Shown here: piece by piece, positions 13,336 to 24,952 of the stretch
How positions within the stretch are numbered: position 1 is the stretch's first letter
How the letters are laid out: each line of letters begins with the position of its first letter
Assembly (NCBI GenBank): GCA_963971305.1
Contig: OZ020305.1
Location: 46,523,750 to 46,587,749, forward strand
Direction: 5' to 3'
Length of the DNA stretch: 64,000 bases
Source of the DNA: Arcuatula senhousia
Taxonomy: Eukaryota; Mollusca; Bivalvia; Mytilida; Mytilidae
Program-made: the position numbers and the translations under genes
The notes under the pieces: generated by a model
What the model was told of the DNA's origin: nothing
What the model saw: the letters and a program-made list of their open reading frames with translations, nothing else
Databases searched by the model: none

Positions 13336-13855
13336 AAAAAAAAGATTTTGCCATTGATTTTTTCCATGCTCTGTGTGGAAATTTTTTTCCCTGACAAGAT
13401 TAAACAGCCAAAGGCACCCTTCAAGTAAAAAAGTTGTTCACAAAGGTGTATTGAAAAATCATTTATTTTGTGTTATTTATAATATTTTTTTTAGTAAGAT
13501 TCATATAAAGTCTGGAAATTGTTCTGACTGCTGTCAAGGAGCCAAAAATTAAGACTTTAAAAATGACACCACCATGAAATCGGAACAGAAACAATAAATG
13601 TTCATCAGTGAGCAAGGGGCAATTGTTAAAATATTAACAATTTAATTGCAATATTAAAAAATCAGAAACAAAAAGTTATATTTCAGGTAGGCCTGGTAGT
13701 GTTAAAATTATCCACTACTACTCCAACAACATCGGAGGTTGGACGGCATGCTATTTTTTGACTTGTTGCCGTCAAAGTATGAGACCTCTTATATTATAGG
13801 AGTAATCCACTACATACAATTAACATGATTAAATTAAGTATTTGTAAATGCATTA

Positions 13856-14910
13856 TTAGGCAAAACAAAAACAAAATATGTGTGTTTCTAATTACATGTC
13901 TGAAAAAAAAGTAGGTAGGTGTATAATTTTTTAGCTCACCTGGTCAAAGGCCAAGTGAGCTTATGCCATTACTATGCGTCCCTCATCTGTTGTCATCCGT
14001 CGTCCGTTAACAATTTCAAAAATCTTCTCCTCTGAAACCATTGAACCAATTTAACTGAAACTTTGCAGGAATGGTATATGACATGTTGGCAACAAACAAT
14101 CCTCATTTTGAAATCATTCCATAAAAAAGATGGCTGCTGTTACTAAAAATAGAACATAGGGTAAAACCACTTAAAATGGCTTACAACTCAGCAACCATAA
14201 CAGATAGAAAAAATCCGAAGGATTTTAGGCTCTTCAGAATCAAAAGCTCTACAAAAGTCTCCATTGGGTCAAAGTTGTCAGAGGAACCCTTATGTAAAGG
14301 TCAAAAATAGCCTTTTTTCATGCCTTTGCCCTATAGAATGAAAAGTATTGCAGATAGAGGAAAGCTGTTCCTTGCTTAAATGTTCAGCTCACTTAGCTCT
14401 ACAAAAGTCTCCATAGGGTCGAAGTTGTCAGATGACCCCATATAGGGGTTACAGCCCCTTAAAGACAAAAATAGTGTTTTTGGCCTATAGAATGAAAACT
14501 ATTGCAGATAGGGCTTGCTTAAATGTTCAGCTCATGTAGCTCTACAAAATTCTCAATAGGGTCGAAGTTGTCAGATGACCCTTAAAATAACATTTTGCAG
14601 GTTTTTGGCCTACAGAATGAAAACTATTGCTGAAAGAGGAAAGCTGCTTTTAAATGTTCAGCTTATTCAGCTCTACAAAGATCCTCACAGGGTTGACATC
14701 AAGACCAGGTGAGCAATTCAGGCTCCTGAGAGCCTCTTGTTTATTTTTAATATATTTTTTTTCCCTTGAGTAAATGGATAGTGGAAATAGAGTTTAACAG
14801 TGCACAAGCAAAAATGGCAAAAACAATGTTAGGGTAGGCATGAAAAAAATAGGTAGGGTTTGGTAACCGTAGACACACATATTTTTTTTTTTTTTGGGGG
14901 GGGGGGCTTA
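13856..14910. mobile_element. Short inverted-repeat element (TTAGGC...GCTTA) interrupted by another element
   Basis: The left end TTAGGCAAAAC then TATGTGTGTTTC and the right end ACACACATATTT...GGCTTA match, inverted, the uninterrupted 212-bp copy at 19217-19428. The interior flanks (GTAGGTAGGTG on the left, TTGAGTAAATGG on the right) also match that copy. An AGCTCACCTGG-family element occupies 13933-14742 within it. Confidence 0.65.
13933..14742 (-). mobile_element. AGCTCACCTGG-family repeat element, reverse copy
   Basis: On the + strand it starts TAGCTCACCTGGTC, followed by GTGAGCTTATGCC and GTCATCCGTCGTCCG. It ends GACCAGGTGAGC then GGCTCCTGAGAGCC. It is thus inverted relative to 12505-13335. 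It contains three to four units with CTACAAAAGTCTCCAT and GTTGTCAGATGACCC. Confidence 0.75.
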
Positions 14911-16117
14911 GACTGCTTTCTTTAAACTTCAAAGTCATTTTCTACATATTAATGGGAATGGGAATCAGTAGCCAATTGAACCAGTAAATGACATAACAAA
15001 ATAAAAAAAGAAAACCACCTGATCATGGACATGGTTTGAATATCCTCTATTGCTGAAAATATTTAGTCTGTAAATAAGGAGAGGCTAAGGGGGTGCTTTC
15101 CTGTCACAGGAAAAGTGTAACAACAAAAATAATTAAAAGCTTCTCATGATGGCAAGGTTTATCTGAAAACTTCAGAAGAGGATTTACCTTGTTTGCCACT
15201 TCCCTGACTGAATTGTTTTCCATGAAACTTAATTTCAATGAATCTTTTTGATATAAGAAAGTGTTAAAGTCACTTATATTTTAAAAACATTGAATTAGCC
15301 AGTGATTAGAAGCAACTGACATTTAAACAGTAAATTGGGACAAAGGTATCCACTTATTTTCCTAACTTATTCAAGAAACTTGCACAAAATCTTTATAAAA
15401 AGATACTGTATGTTGTAGATGTGCTTTTCCTATTTAACAAAACATCAACTTTGATAGCTTCATAAAGGATTCAATGCTCTCCTCTTTCTTAACGCTTCAA
15501 AGAGATTTTAATGGATGAGTGGTTTCTCTATTTGCATGCAAGCTATAAATAGGCAGTTCACAAGTACACAAGTCTTTTTTTGACATGATTGAGGAGTAGA
15601 GGCACACATTTCTTTCATGTCTATAGTATTCAAGCACAGGTGACAATTCATTGCATGACAAACATGACAAATATTACAAAATAAATTAATTTAGATCAAG
15701 ATCAATCTGCATGCTTAAAACATGCTATAGATAAGAACAATGAAATAAAACATTCAGATCTGATGATCTGCTTACAATTTGAAAACTTTTGTTATTTTTC
15801 AAAGGATGAGGTTTTTGAACAGGTGGGGTTCAAAATGGGGATTTTGATTTATAAATTGTTTTTAAATTATTTTTTTTCCTATCATTTGATTTTTGAATTG
15901 AGAAAACATGTAATTGAAATTAATTTATAAAAAATGACCACAGGTTACACAGTGTGTGCCACATTTTAAAATGTTACTTCTTCATAGACAGAAAAAATAT
16001 TGTGGTCATTCCTTAACTAGTACATTCTATATGTACATGTACCGGTCTAATGATTCACCATTGTTTTTAAGCAAGTAAATTTGTTTTCTAATTGACTTAT
16101 ATTTCTTTCTTTTTCAG
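14911..16117 (+). other. Upstream region of B4GALT7
   Basis: AT-rich sequence with no recognised exon. The first coding exon of B4GALT7 starts after a strong acceptor (TTTCTTTCTTTTTCAG, ending 16117), so at least one non-coding 5' exon and the promoter must lie further upstream; I could not place them. Confidence 0.4.
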
Positions 16118-16126
16118 ATGATATGA
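16118..16126 (+). promoter_or_regulatory. Two-codon upstream ORF abutting the B4GALT7 start
   Basis: Directly after the acceptor the sequence reads ATG-ATA-TGA-ATG. The first ATG opens a Met-Ile-stop frame whose stop codon is followed at once by the main ATG. It could lower translation or act through reinitiation, provided the acceptor at 16117 is used. Confidence 0.5.
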
Positions 16127-19100
16127 ATGAGTTGCATGGCTAGAGTATGCCGTAAATTATGTTCAACAAGGCTTCTGCTAGTTGGCATAATCTCGTGCCT
16201 CATTTTCATAATATATCTATCCTCATGTGCAATACAGACAGAAGAAGATCACACAATCAGACAGAGACCAAATCACACGTGTGTGAAAGACCCCCCAGGT
16301 GATGATAAATCCTGGGGTCGTCACAAGCTAGCTCTCATTGTGCCATTTAGGGACAGATTTGAAGAATTACTTGAGTTTGCACCTCATATCCACAAATACT
16401 TAAGCAAACAGAGAGTCAGACATCATATTTATGTAATAAATCAAGTTGACAATTTAAGGTAATAGCATGAAGCTCAGTAGAAATTTGCAATTTATTACAT
16501 GTATCACATATTTGTATGTAATACATGTATGATAACTTTTCGTATATGATACAATATCAATTCACCACAGATTGGATTTAAAATATTTTATTCCTGAAAA
16601 AACAACATGAAAAGTATTGTAAAACAGGACTTAGCTTATATATATTTTCTTGTCTCTATATCAAAATCCTGCCCTGAATGATGTTATACATGTATAATCT
16701 ATTATGAATTGGGGAAAATGACATAGTTATCCCTGAGATTTAAGAAGTGAACTGTTAATTAAATATAGCAACTGGAAAAAAAACATAATAAATATGATTT
16801 TGGTAATTTACTTTGTAAAGCCTTGAAAATATGTAGTACACAAGAATTTTTGTGAACATAAAGTTAATGATAAATATTGTTAAATTAGTGTTAATTGTGC
16901 TTCAGTTTACCTTTATCTTTGGTTATTTTTTTTCAGGTTTAATCGTGCATCTTTAATCAACATAGGTTTTCTAGAGAGTGGAACAGATTGTGACTACATA
17001 GCTATGCATGATGTAGATCTCGTGCCTATTACTGAAGGTCTAGATTACACATACCCTGAAAATGGACCATTCCATGTGGCCTCACCAGAACTCCATCCTC
17101 TTTATCATTATAAAAAGTTTATTGGTGCTATCCTGCTTTTTAACAGACTACATTTTATAAAAGTAAATAAGATTATAGTATCATTGGTAGTGATAATTTA
17201 AGAGGATTTTATCAGTTCTTAATGATACAAATAAATTTTATCTCCTGATACTAATATGTAGATAAAACTTTAGGAATTTAAAAACACAAAACCATTTAAA
17301 CAATTGTTTGAAACTTCAGTGTTCAATTAGTCAAACAGTCAAGAAGGGCAGACATGTTATTTGAAAAAAAAACAAACAAAAAACAGAACCAAATGTGAAA
17401 CAGACATCTCATTGAGAGAAAAAAAATTGTAATATATAGTGTATGATAAAGAATAAAAATACATATAAAAACCTAATAAAATCATTAAAAAACTCATTGT
17501 CTGGGAAAGACTGAAAAACAACAAATCAGGTGCATAGAGGTTCGGAAGACGAGACATTTTCCAGCGTCGACAGTGGCATAAACTTTTTTGTAAGACTTTC
17601 ATGGAAAATGATTTACTTGAAAAGTATAATAAATAGGCATCTGATATTTAGTATACAAACAGTTCAGGTTATGGTCTACACAACTTTCAACTTGCTGTAT
17701 GACCCTGACTCTTGCTCCAGTGACTCTGTGAACTTAGGTTTTTTTTCAGGACAAAACCTCTTTGTAGACATTTGTGGAAAATGATTTACTTGAAAAGTAT
17801 AATAAATAGGCATCTGATATTTGGTAAACAGACAGTTCAGGTTATGGTATATACAACTGTCACCATGCTGTGTGGCTCTGACTCTTGCTCCAGTGACACT
17901 GTGAACTTAGGTCTTTTTTCAAGCTGTAATCTTCTTTTTAAGACTATTGTGGAAAATGAAAAGTATAATAGCTAGGTATCTGATATTTAGGATATTGATG
18001 AATTCAATAAGGTTTTTGCGTCTGTCATCATGTCATCTCACCTTGACCTCATTTCTAGGCAAAATGACTGTTAATATGTTTTCAGTCTTTTATGTTTAGT
18101 CTGTTTCTCATTGATTATGATATCTAGAATTATTTTAGTTGGTCCACATGAAAATGTTGGGATTTAATGAATGAGTTGTTTAATAACAAGGTATTCCAAT
18201 GGTGACAGCAGGTGAGACATACTTTGGTGTTTACTCTTGTTTTGTTGATTTATTTAGTCTCTACCCTTTATACCAAATATTTGTTGAATACAAAAAATTA
18301 CATTTTTCAGGTAAATGGTATGTCTAACAGATACTGGGGCTGGGGAAGAGAGGATGATGAACTCTATGTCAGAATCAGGAAAGCAGAACTTAATGTAAGG
18401 GTTGTGTTTAGTTTCATAGAACATTTCAAATGTGAGGATTTTCTCAAATCTTTGAAGGTATTCTTGTACTGAAATTAAATATTCAAATTTGTTGAATCAC
18501 TCAATCGGAGATGTTTAATGAAACCCATCTCAGTAAAATTTGCTTGTGGGGGCAAAGAAGTACCAATGGGGCATTTGAATGTTATAGTCTGAAAAGGCCA
18601 GGACAAAGCCAGTAGACAAAAGAACCCAACAAATACACATGATTACACACACAAAATACCCCAACACCCACATTGACTGAACTTAGATTATCCAAATAGA
18701 ATATATGTTTATACTATTAGACATGGTAGAAAACATGCACACCATATAATGAAAAACAACCATTTCAAAAAGTGATAATTGTTCTTTTCTTCAATTTTGT
18801 AAGTTATTTGATACATGTATAAGAAAAAAAATTAATAGCAATATACTTTAATAATGATACTTTATTTCTAGCAATTTAATTGTTTTCTTTAAATCATTTA
18901 TTTTATGTATATTATAGAAAACTTGGGTATTAAATTAAATTATTACATAATGCAAATAGTAATTTTTTGTTTGTATTTTATTTTGTAGATAACAAGACCT
19001 GTAGGCATTACAACAGGATATAAAACATTTAAACATATACACAACAGGAAAGTTAGACCCAGGGATAACAAAAGATACTTTAATCAAACTATTGTATGTA

Positions 19101-20239
19101 TATGAAATACTGTACCTAATTTGCAAGCTTTAAAATGCTTTTCTGTTTAAGATAATGAGATGTGGGATATTCTTACATGACACAACCTTCCTAAATCAGC
19201 AAACGGTTAAAAATCATTAGGCCACAAAAAAATATGTGTGTTTCTGGTTACTCGACGCTACCTACCATTTTTATTTCCACTTTTGCTTAAGCTTTAATTT
19301 TTAAACTTTAATTCCACTCTCCATTTACTCAAGGTCAACAAAATTGTTAAAAACAATTAATGCATACCTACCTACTTATTTTTTTCCGACATGTTATAGG
19401 AAACACACATAGTTTTTTGTTTGGCTTAACTGGAAAAAGGCCATTAACTTTCAGTGTAACTAGAGCTGACTGCTCACTGTCTTGCAATTGACCCCAGATT
19501 AAAAACACTATGTTTTATATTATCAAAGAAAGATCGAACAGTTAATATAAAGATGAAGAGTACAAACAAAAGCATTAACTTAGTAAAAGACACAAAAAAT
19601 GTTGTCAGGTTAAAATAGATTTGTGAGCCCAACCTTCCTCTATTTTACATGTGTATTTTATAAACACTTTTAAATAAGTCACATTTAAACCAGTGTTAGG
19701 GACTGTAGTCAACTTCAGTAATATGCCAGATTTTTTATAACATTTACTCAACGACTATGAAACTCATTACACTAAAATCTACATCTACATAGTTTGACAA
19801 CTTTGTGAATGTCTCAGCATATATATAAGTATGGATATCATTATTTTGTACTTCATGTTAACTGCCATTTGAGGTAGTGTGTCAGTGGTATACTAAGTGA
19901 GCAGTAGCTAACAAGATTTTTATCTTCTCAATAAAAAAGAATAGAATATGGTAAATACTTTATCACTTCTTGTCATTGTTTCAATTGACCTTTACCTTAT
20001 CCGATACTATTATAGTTGTTAATATATTTCAGTTGACCAGTCGTCTGGACAGGGAGACGGGTCTCACTAACGTGAGGTACACAGTGGACAGTAAACACAG
20101 ACTGGATATTGACGGTGTTCCAGTAACGATGATAAATATAGTATTAGATTGTAATGTCACATTAACGCCATGGTGCTTAAAGCCTGAAGACCAAACAGAA
20201 CTTAGAAAAAAATTAGGTCTTCCTATGTTAGTTTTATGA
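16127..20239 (+). CDS. B4GALT7: Xylosylprotein beta-1,4-galactosyltransferase 7
   Basis: Golgi type II membrane enzyme that transfers galactose from UDP-Gal to xylose on proteoglycan core proteins, the second sugar of the glycosaminoglycan linker. Exons: 16127-16458, 16937-17162, 18311-18394, 18989-19093, 20033-20239; phases agree and give 317 residues (human 327). A short cytosolic tail is followed by a signal anchor at about residues 17-33 ([19 protein letters not shown]). Then come the GT7 N-domain ([26 protein letters not shown]), the metal-binding DVD at 136-138 in [23 protein letters not shown], and the acceptor/catalytic block [16 protein letters not shown] at 188-203. The C-terminus keeps [20 protein letters not shown] and a short extra tail. 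All expected catalytic motifs are present and unbroken. Start chosen as the first in-frame ATG after the acceptor; MARV at residue 4 is an alternative. Confidence 0.96.
17530..17990. repeat. Tandem ~190-bp repeats in B4GALT7 intron 2
   Basis: About two and a half units share GATTTACTTGAAAAGTATAA, AGGCATCTGATATTT, CAGGTTATGGT and CAGTGACTCTGTGAACTTAG. Inverted, these match the units at 33079-35056 in MAK16 intron 5, so both loci belong to one family. The 84- and 67-codon open frames here are products of the repeat. Confidence 0.75.
19217..19428. mobile_element. 212-bp MITE in B4GALT7 intron 4
   Basis: Left TTAGGCCACAAAAAAATATG then TGTGTTTC; right GAAACACACATAG ... TTTGGCTTAA. The ends form an imperfect inverted repeat of about 28 bp. 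It is an uninterrupted relative of the split element at 13856-14910. No coding capacity. Confidence 0.65.
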
Positions 20240-22580
20240 TAGTAAAAAAGTTAGTTGATCATTTAGCTCAGATAGAATTTGTGTTCATTGGTTTGACCTT
20301 GTCTTACAATGCTTATCCTAAAAAGGTGGAAATTGGTTGTTGAATATTCAAGTTCGTTACTTGAACAGTATTTTAAACTAAGGTCACAGAGCCATTTATA
20401 AAGTGTATAATTTAATCATTTTATATATTTTAGTACTTGATAAGTTTAAAAATAAATGTTTTTCAATCTTTATTAAGGATTTTTTTTCATATCAATATCT
20501 ATTTGAGCTGAAAATTGTCAGTCCAATGTCTTTCAAATTTCTTGGAGAGTTCTATATGATCGTTTTTAATTAAAATATTGTTATCTATCTATAATGTTGA
20601 TGTAAGTGGGTGCTAATTTTATAACTGAGACTGCCTATTTATGATTCACATGAATATTCTACATTTATTTATTAAATTTTAAGAAGGTGCTACCTGTTTT
20701 AAGGTCATTCCTTTTCAATATCAATCTGCTTTAAAGTCTCATTCTGATGTTTGTAATCAAGATTTAGGCAATTTAGAACAATTTTAATTTCTAACCACAA
20801 TGAGAGCTTGTAAAAAATTCAATACTGTATCAGGCCAATTGTAAGAAGTTAATGCAGAGCCGCATTCATTTGTCTAAAAGGCTATTGCATGTAACATCTT
20901 CCCTTTGCCATTGTTGAATGCATGTATCATGTTCTCTTGTTCTCATTCTCCTGTTAAAGTTTTATTATTCCTGTGGTATTAATTTTCCTGGATTTCGGTG
21001 ACAAACCATGAATTTTTTTTCCAATTACTGGTAATAAGAAATATTGCATTGATTTCCAGGTGTGGATCATAGTAAAGGCAAACTGGACATACATCACCAC
21101 CTAAAACTGGCAAAAATTATGTTTTTTGTACATAATCCACTTAAATTTCGAAAATTTTAAGAATTTTCGAAATTTTTGGGAAAACAAAAAATTTTTCCCA
21201 AAAACTTAAATCCTGGATACCCCCCCTGATTTCTATATGAATTTACTGAAATATTAATGTGATTATACAAAAAATGTTTTTTAATATTATTCCCAGTCAA
21301 GCCTTTGAGTTTTAGTACTCTAAATCATCTTTTATCACAAAAACTTTCATCAACATATTTTCATGATTACAAAACTAAGTCCCATATAACTTTATATGAT
21401 TCATGTAGTTTGTTTTGTATGTCAAATTATTTTATACTTTTATTCCAACATAATATTTTAAAATTTTGTGCATGTTTTTATTTGTATGTTTGTTAATTTT
21501 AAACCCAAATAATTATTTAACATATGGTATTTTCATGTGATAGCAAACTTAAAATTTCTATGGACATGACTTTTATTAAAGGACCAATACATTATAAGCA
21601 CTGTTTCACATTTACATATTATTGAAGTCATTCAATTGTGCTCATCCTTTTAGAAACAAAAGCTTTAATATTAGATTTTATGTGTATACTGTATATACTG
21701 TTTCATTTTTGTATCTACATCAACATACTGTTTTTTATGTCCTATAATTTACTTTTTTTCATTTTTTAAGCAAGATCTATGTCTTATGGGGTTTAAAATG
21801 TGTCAAAGAATATATTAATTAGTAAGAGGCACATATACTTAGCCTTTCAGCACTATATACTAGTCATACTTGTGTAAATGTATGTTGTATGTTATCTTCT
21901 ATATTTGTTGTATGTTTCTTAACGCATAATAATTTTAATAAATAATTTTTATATGCTGTATTTCAATATAGAAAATGCAGATACATTATATTTCGAAAGG
22001 GAATTTTTTATGAAGTTCTAAAGTTCACTATATACATGTAATGGAAATCCTCAGAAGGGTGATATAAAAAAACTCTCTTATAATAACCATGCCCAATTTA
22101 AAGAACTCAAAATTTTCTACTACAATTAAATATCAGCTTGGAAACCAAACTTTGGACTTTGGATTAAAAAAGGCAAAATTTAGGTAATCCAAAGAATGGA
22201 CTTGGTAGAAAAAAACAGCTTAAACCTTCTCACAGTTTTATAGCCAGAAACATTAATCATTACTTATGTTATGCTTTATTCTCCTAGACTGTGTATGTAC
22301 ATGAAGGGAATTTTAGTTGAAAACTCTGGGAAGGTTTTCTATCATTTATATCTCAGCAACTTATGGTCAGATTATCAAACTTGGCATTTTGGTCAGGGTT
22401 CAGCTGAGAGTATGTTGTTATGACTTTTTTGCTAGTGTTGGAATAAATAGAATATACCATTCATGGCCGTGGTGATTATCTGTTGCAGACCATGGATTTG
22501 TTTGTTTATTTACTTTAGTTTGTTTTGTTTCAATTCTGCTTTACAAGATATTACTTGTCAAGGAATGCACATTTATAATT
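20240..22580 (+). other. B4GALT7 3'UTR and downstream AT-rich sequence
   Basis: An AATAAA hexamer at 20451-20456, 212 bases after the stop, is the likely polyadenylation signal. Beyond it I see no exon. Two adjacent hairpins sit at 21143-21195: the first has a perfect 14-bp stem (AAATTTCGAAAATT, arms 21143-21156 and 21162-21175) and the second pairs TTGGGAAA with TTTCCCAA. Confidence 0.5.
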
Positions 22581-22582
22581 TT

Positions 22583-23113
22583 ATACCCCCACTCGTAAGA
22601 GAGGGGGCTAAATTGCAATCACCTTGTCCGTCCGTCTGATACAATATCTCAGCTTCTAATGAAGGGATTAATTTTAATTAGTACACAGCTTAATCATGAT
22701 GGGATGTACATTTCCTATACTTCCTAGTTCAGTCGGTTATCTACTTCCTGTTTTCCGAGCTGACTTAGAGACTATTTTATGGGTCAAAAATGGAAAATAT
22801 TCGTACCAGATTTCTCAGCTTCTACTTAAAGGGATTTATTTTAAATTTGGTATACAGCTAAAGCATGATGAGTTGTACCGTGCCTCCCCTTTTCAGGTCA
22901 GTCACACATCTTCTTCCTGTATTCTGGGCTGACTTAGACTTGTTTAAGCGTCAAAAATAGACAATTTTTGTAACAGATTTCAGGTGTTCTACTGGAGGAT
23001 TGATTAAAAAATTGGTATACAGCTTAAGCATGATGAGTTGTACCGTGCCTCCCCTTTCCAGGTCATTCATGCATCTACTTCCTGTTTTAAGAATGGTCGA
23101 GTGGGGGTAGCAT
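22583..23113. mobile_element. Inverted-repeat element with tandem core (TACCCCCACTCG family)
   Basis: It starts TACCCCCACTCG and ends CGAGTGGGGGTA, a perfect 12-bp inverted repeat. Behind the left end is a TGTCCGTCCGTC tract. The core holds three units of about 170 bp with TCAGCTTCTA, ACAGCTTAATCATGATG-like and CTACTTCCTGTTTT stretches. The 78-codon open frame at 22696-22932 is a repeat shadow. There is no transposase. It resembles the bivalve pearl-type elements, known for tandem cores between short conserved ends. Confidence 0.75.
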
Positions 23114-24952
23114 GACTAAGAGCAACCCCTTGTTAAAATTGTGTTACCCGTAGAATTAACTAAGAAGAGGTTGTTATTCTAGTTTGGCTGTCTGTCCATT
23201 TATCCTTCTGCTCCCAACATGTTTTGAAACAGTTTTTCTAAAACTACTGCTCACTATCTTTGAATCTTTCTTATCTACTTCCTGCTTTTCAACTTAGTGA
23301 AATTTTTCATTAATTTTGTTTATTGGAACATTTCAACAGCATTTTTCTCAGCAACTACAAATCAATTGAAAGTGACTTTTAGGTCCCCATTTCATTCTGT
23401 GATTTCAGTGCTGTTATGAATCTGTGTCCTTTGAAATTTCTTCTACTAGTATAAAAGAGCTCCACACATTTTTTATACGACCGCAAAATTTTGCGATCGT
23501 ATAATGTTATGACGATGTCGTTGTTGTTGTCATCTGGGGACATTTGGTTTCCGTGCGAGTAAATATTGACCAATTGTTATGAAATTTTGATATGATGTTT
23601 GTAACCACTAGAGGAAGGTTCCTATAGTAATCAGGGTTGGTGGCCCCTACAGTTTTAGAAAAAAGGGCCAAAAAAGGCTAAATCTAATTGGTGAGGTCAG
23701 GTGATATTGGTATGCAACCCAAAATACTGGTATGAGGTAATCGCCTGTAAATAACCTACATAGCATTGCACGGGCGTAAAACACCAACTCACTCACTCAC
23801 TCACCCATTTTGCACTTTAAGATTTTAAGACTGTCCTACATCTTAATTGGGAGGGGGTTAGCAGAGTAAACTAAATGAGTTGTGACTCACTGTTACAGAG
23901 GGTGAGGACTATTCCAGAAATAAATGATATGGAGTTTGGTAGGCACTTCACCTTTTTTTCATAGCCAGTCACACATCATACACTTTTGGCAATTATACCA
24001 CAAAAAAATCCTTTTTAGCCCCCCCCATCCACACACACACAGTGGGGAATGAATGCCCTATAATAATCAGTCTGTCCATCTATAACAAAATCAATTTTCC
24101 ACACTTTTTACCATACCATTGTAGATCCATTGTAGATATTGAGTATAAACTTTGAATGTGAGTCAAGTATGATGAGTTACAGATCAATTTTACATTTTGT
24201 TGCAATCAGCAAATTTTTAACAGGTGTAATGGCCCTTTGAACTTTGAAAATTGACTGAAATTTCAGTTTTCCACACTTTTTTCTAAACCCTTGTAGACAA
24301 TGAACTGCTTTTTGGTATGTGAATCACAGATTAAGTTTACATATTGTTTTGCCTCCCCAATTTTTACCAGAATTATAAGTCTTTTGAAGAGTGGTCCAAA
24401 GCAGTTCCCTTTTTAATGTCAGAATTGATCTAAAACTACACTATTTATTTATCATGAAAATTTAATTTTGATAAACTTTACAACCATCTGCCTGAGGTGT
24501 TAACTATAGCAAGTCCCTCAAAAATGTAATATCTCCATGATATATAGTTATCATCATCTACTTAAATATATTAAGTGTCTTCCAAATCTCCCCATACATT
24601 TCTTTCTGGAATAACACTGATACTACCAAAACATGGAACAACTCCAAAGTATGACCAATACAGAAATGTTAACTTTATCAACTTGAGTGCACAATGAAGC
24701 TTCACACAAGAAAGACAAGTTGACAGTCAATATCAGAAATCTTTAAATTGGTAAGAAGATGACTTTTATTTCTAGACATTCTTGTATTATGCATGGTTAC
24801 TCCATATCCTTTCTTTGTCAAACAAACCAATTCACAACCTTTGAAATTTGATTAACAGAAGTCCTTGACCTGTATGTGTTTACATTTGAGAAATGTCATC
24901 TGCTGAATCTTCCACCTAGAACTCCAAAAAGTCCTAGACCTTTTTGCTTTTA
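23114..24952. other. Intergenic sequence with repeat fragments
   Basis: Apart from the palindrome at 23475 and the shared ACACCAACTCACTCAC tail at about 23792, I see only AT-rich sequence with short homopolymer and CACACA runs. No exon is recognised. Confidence 0.4.
23475..23502. repeat. 28-bp palindrome ATACGA...TCGTAT
   Basis: ATACGACCGCAAAA is followed by its inverse with one mismatch. It is followed by ATGACGATGTCG and a GTTGTTGTT tract. A decayed relative (TATACGATCACAAAATG then GTTATGATGTTGTTG) occurs at about 53381-53430. It looks like the terminus of a dispersed repeat. Confidence 0.6.
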
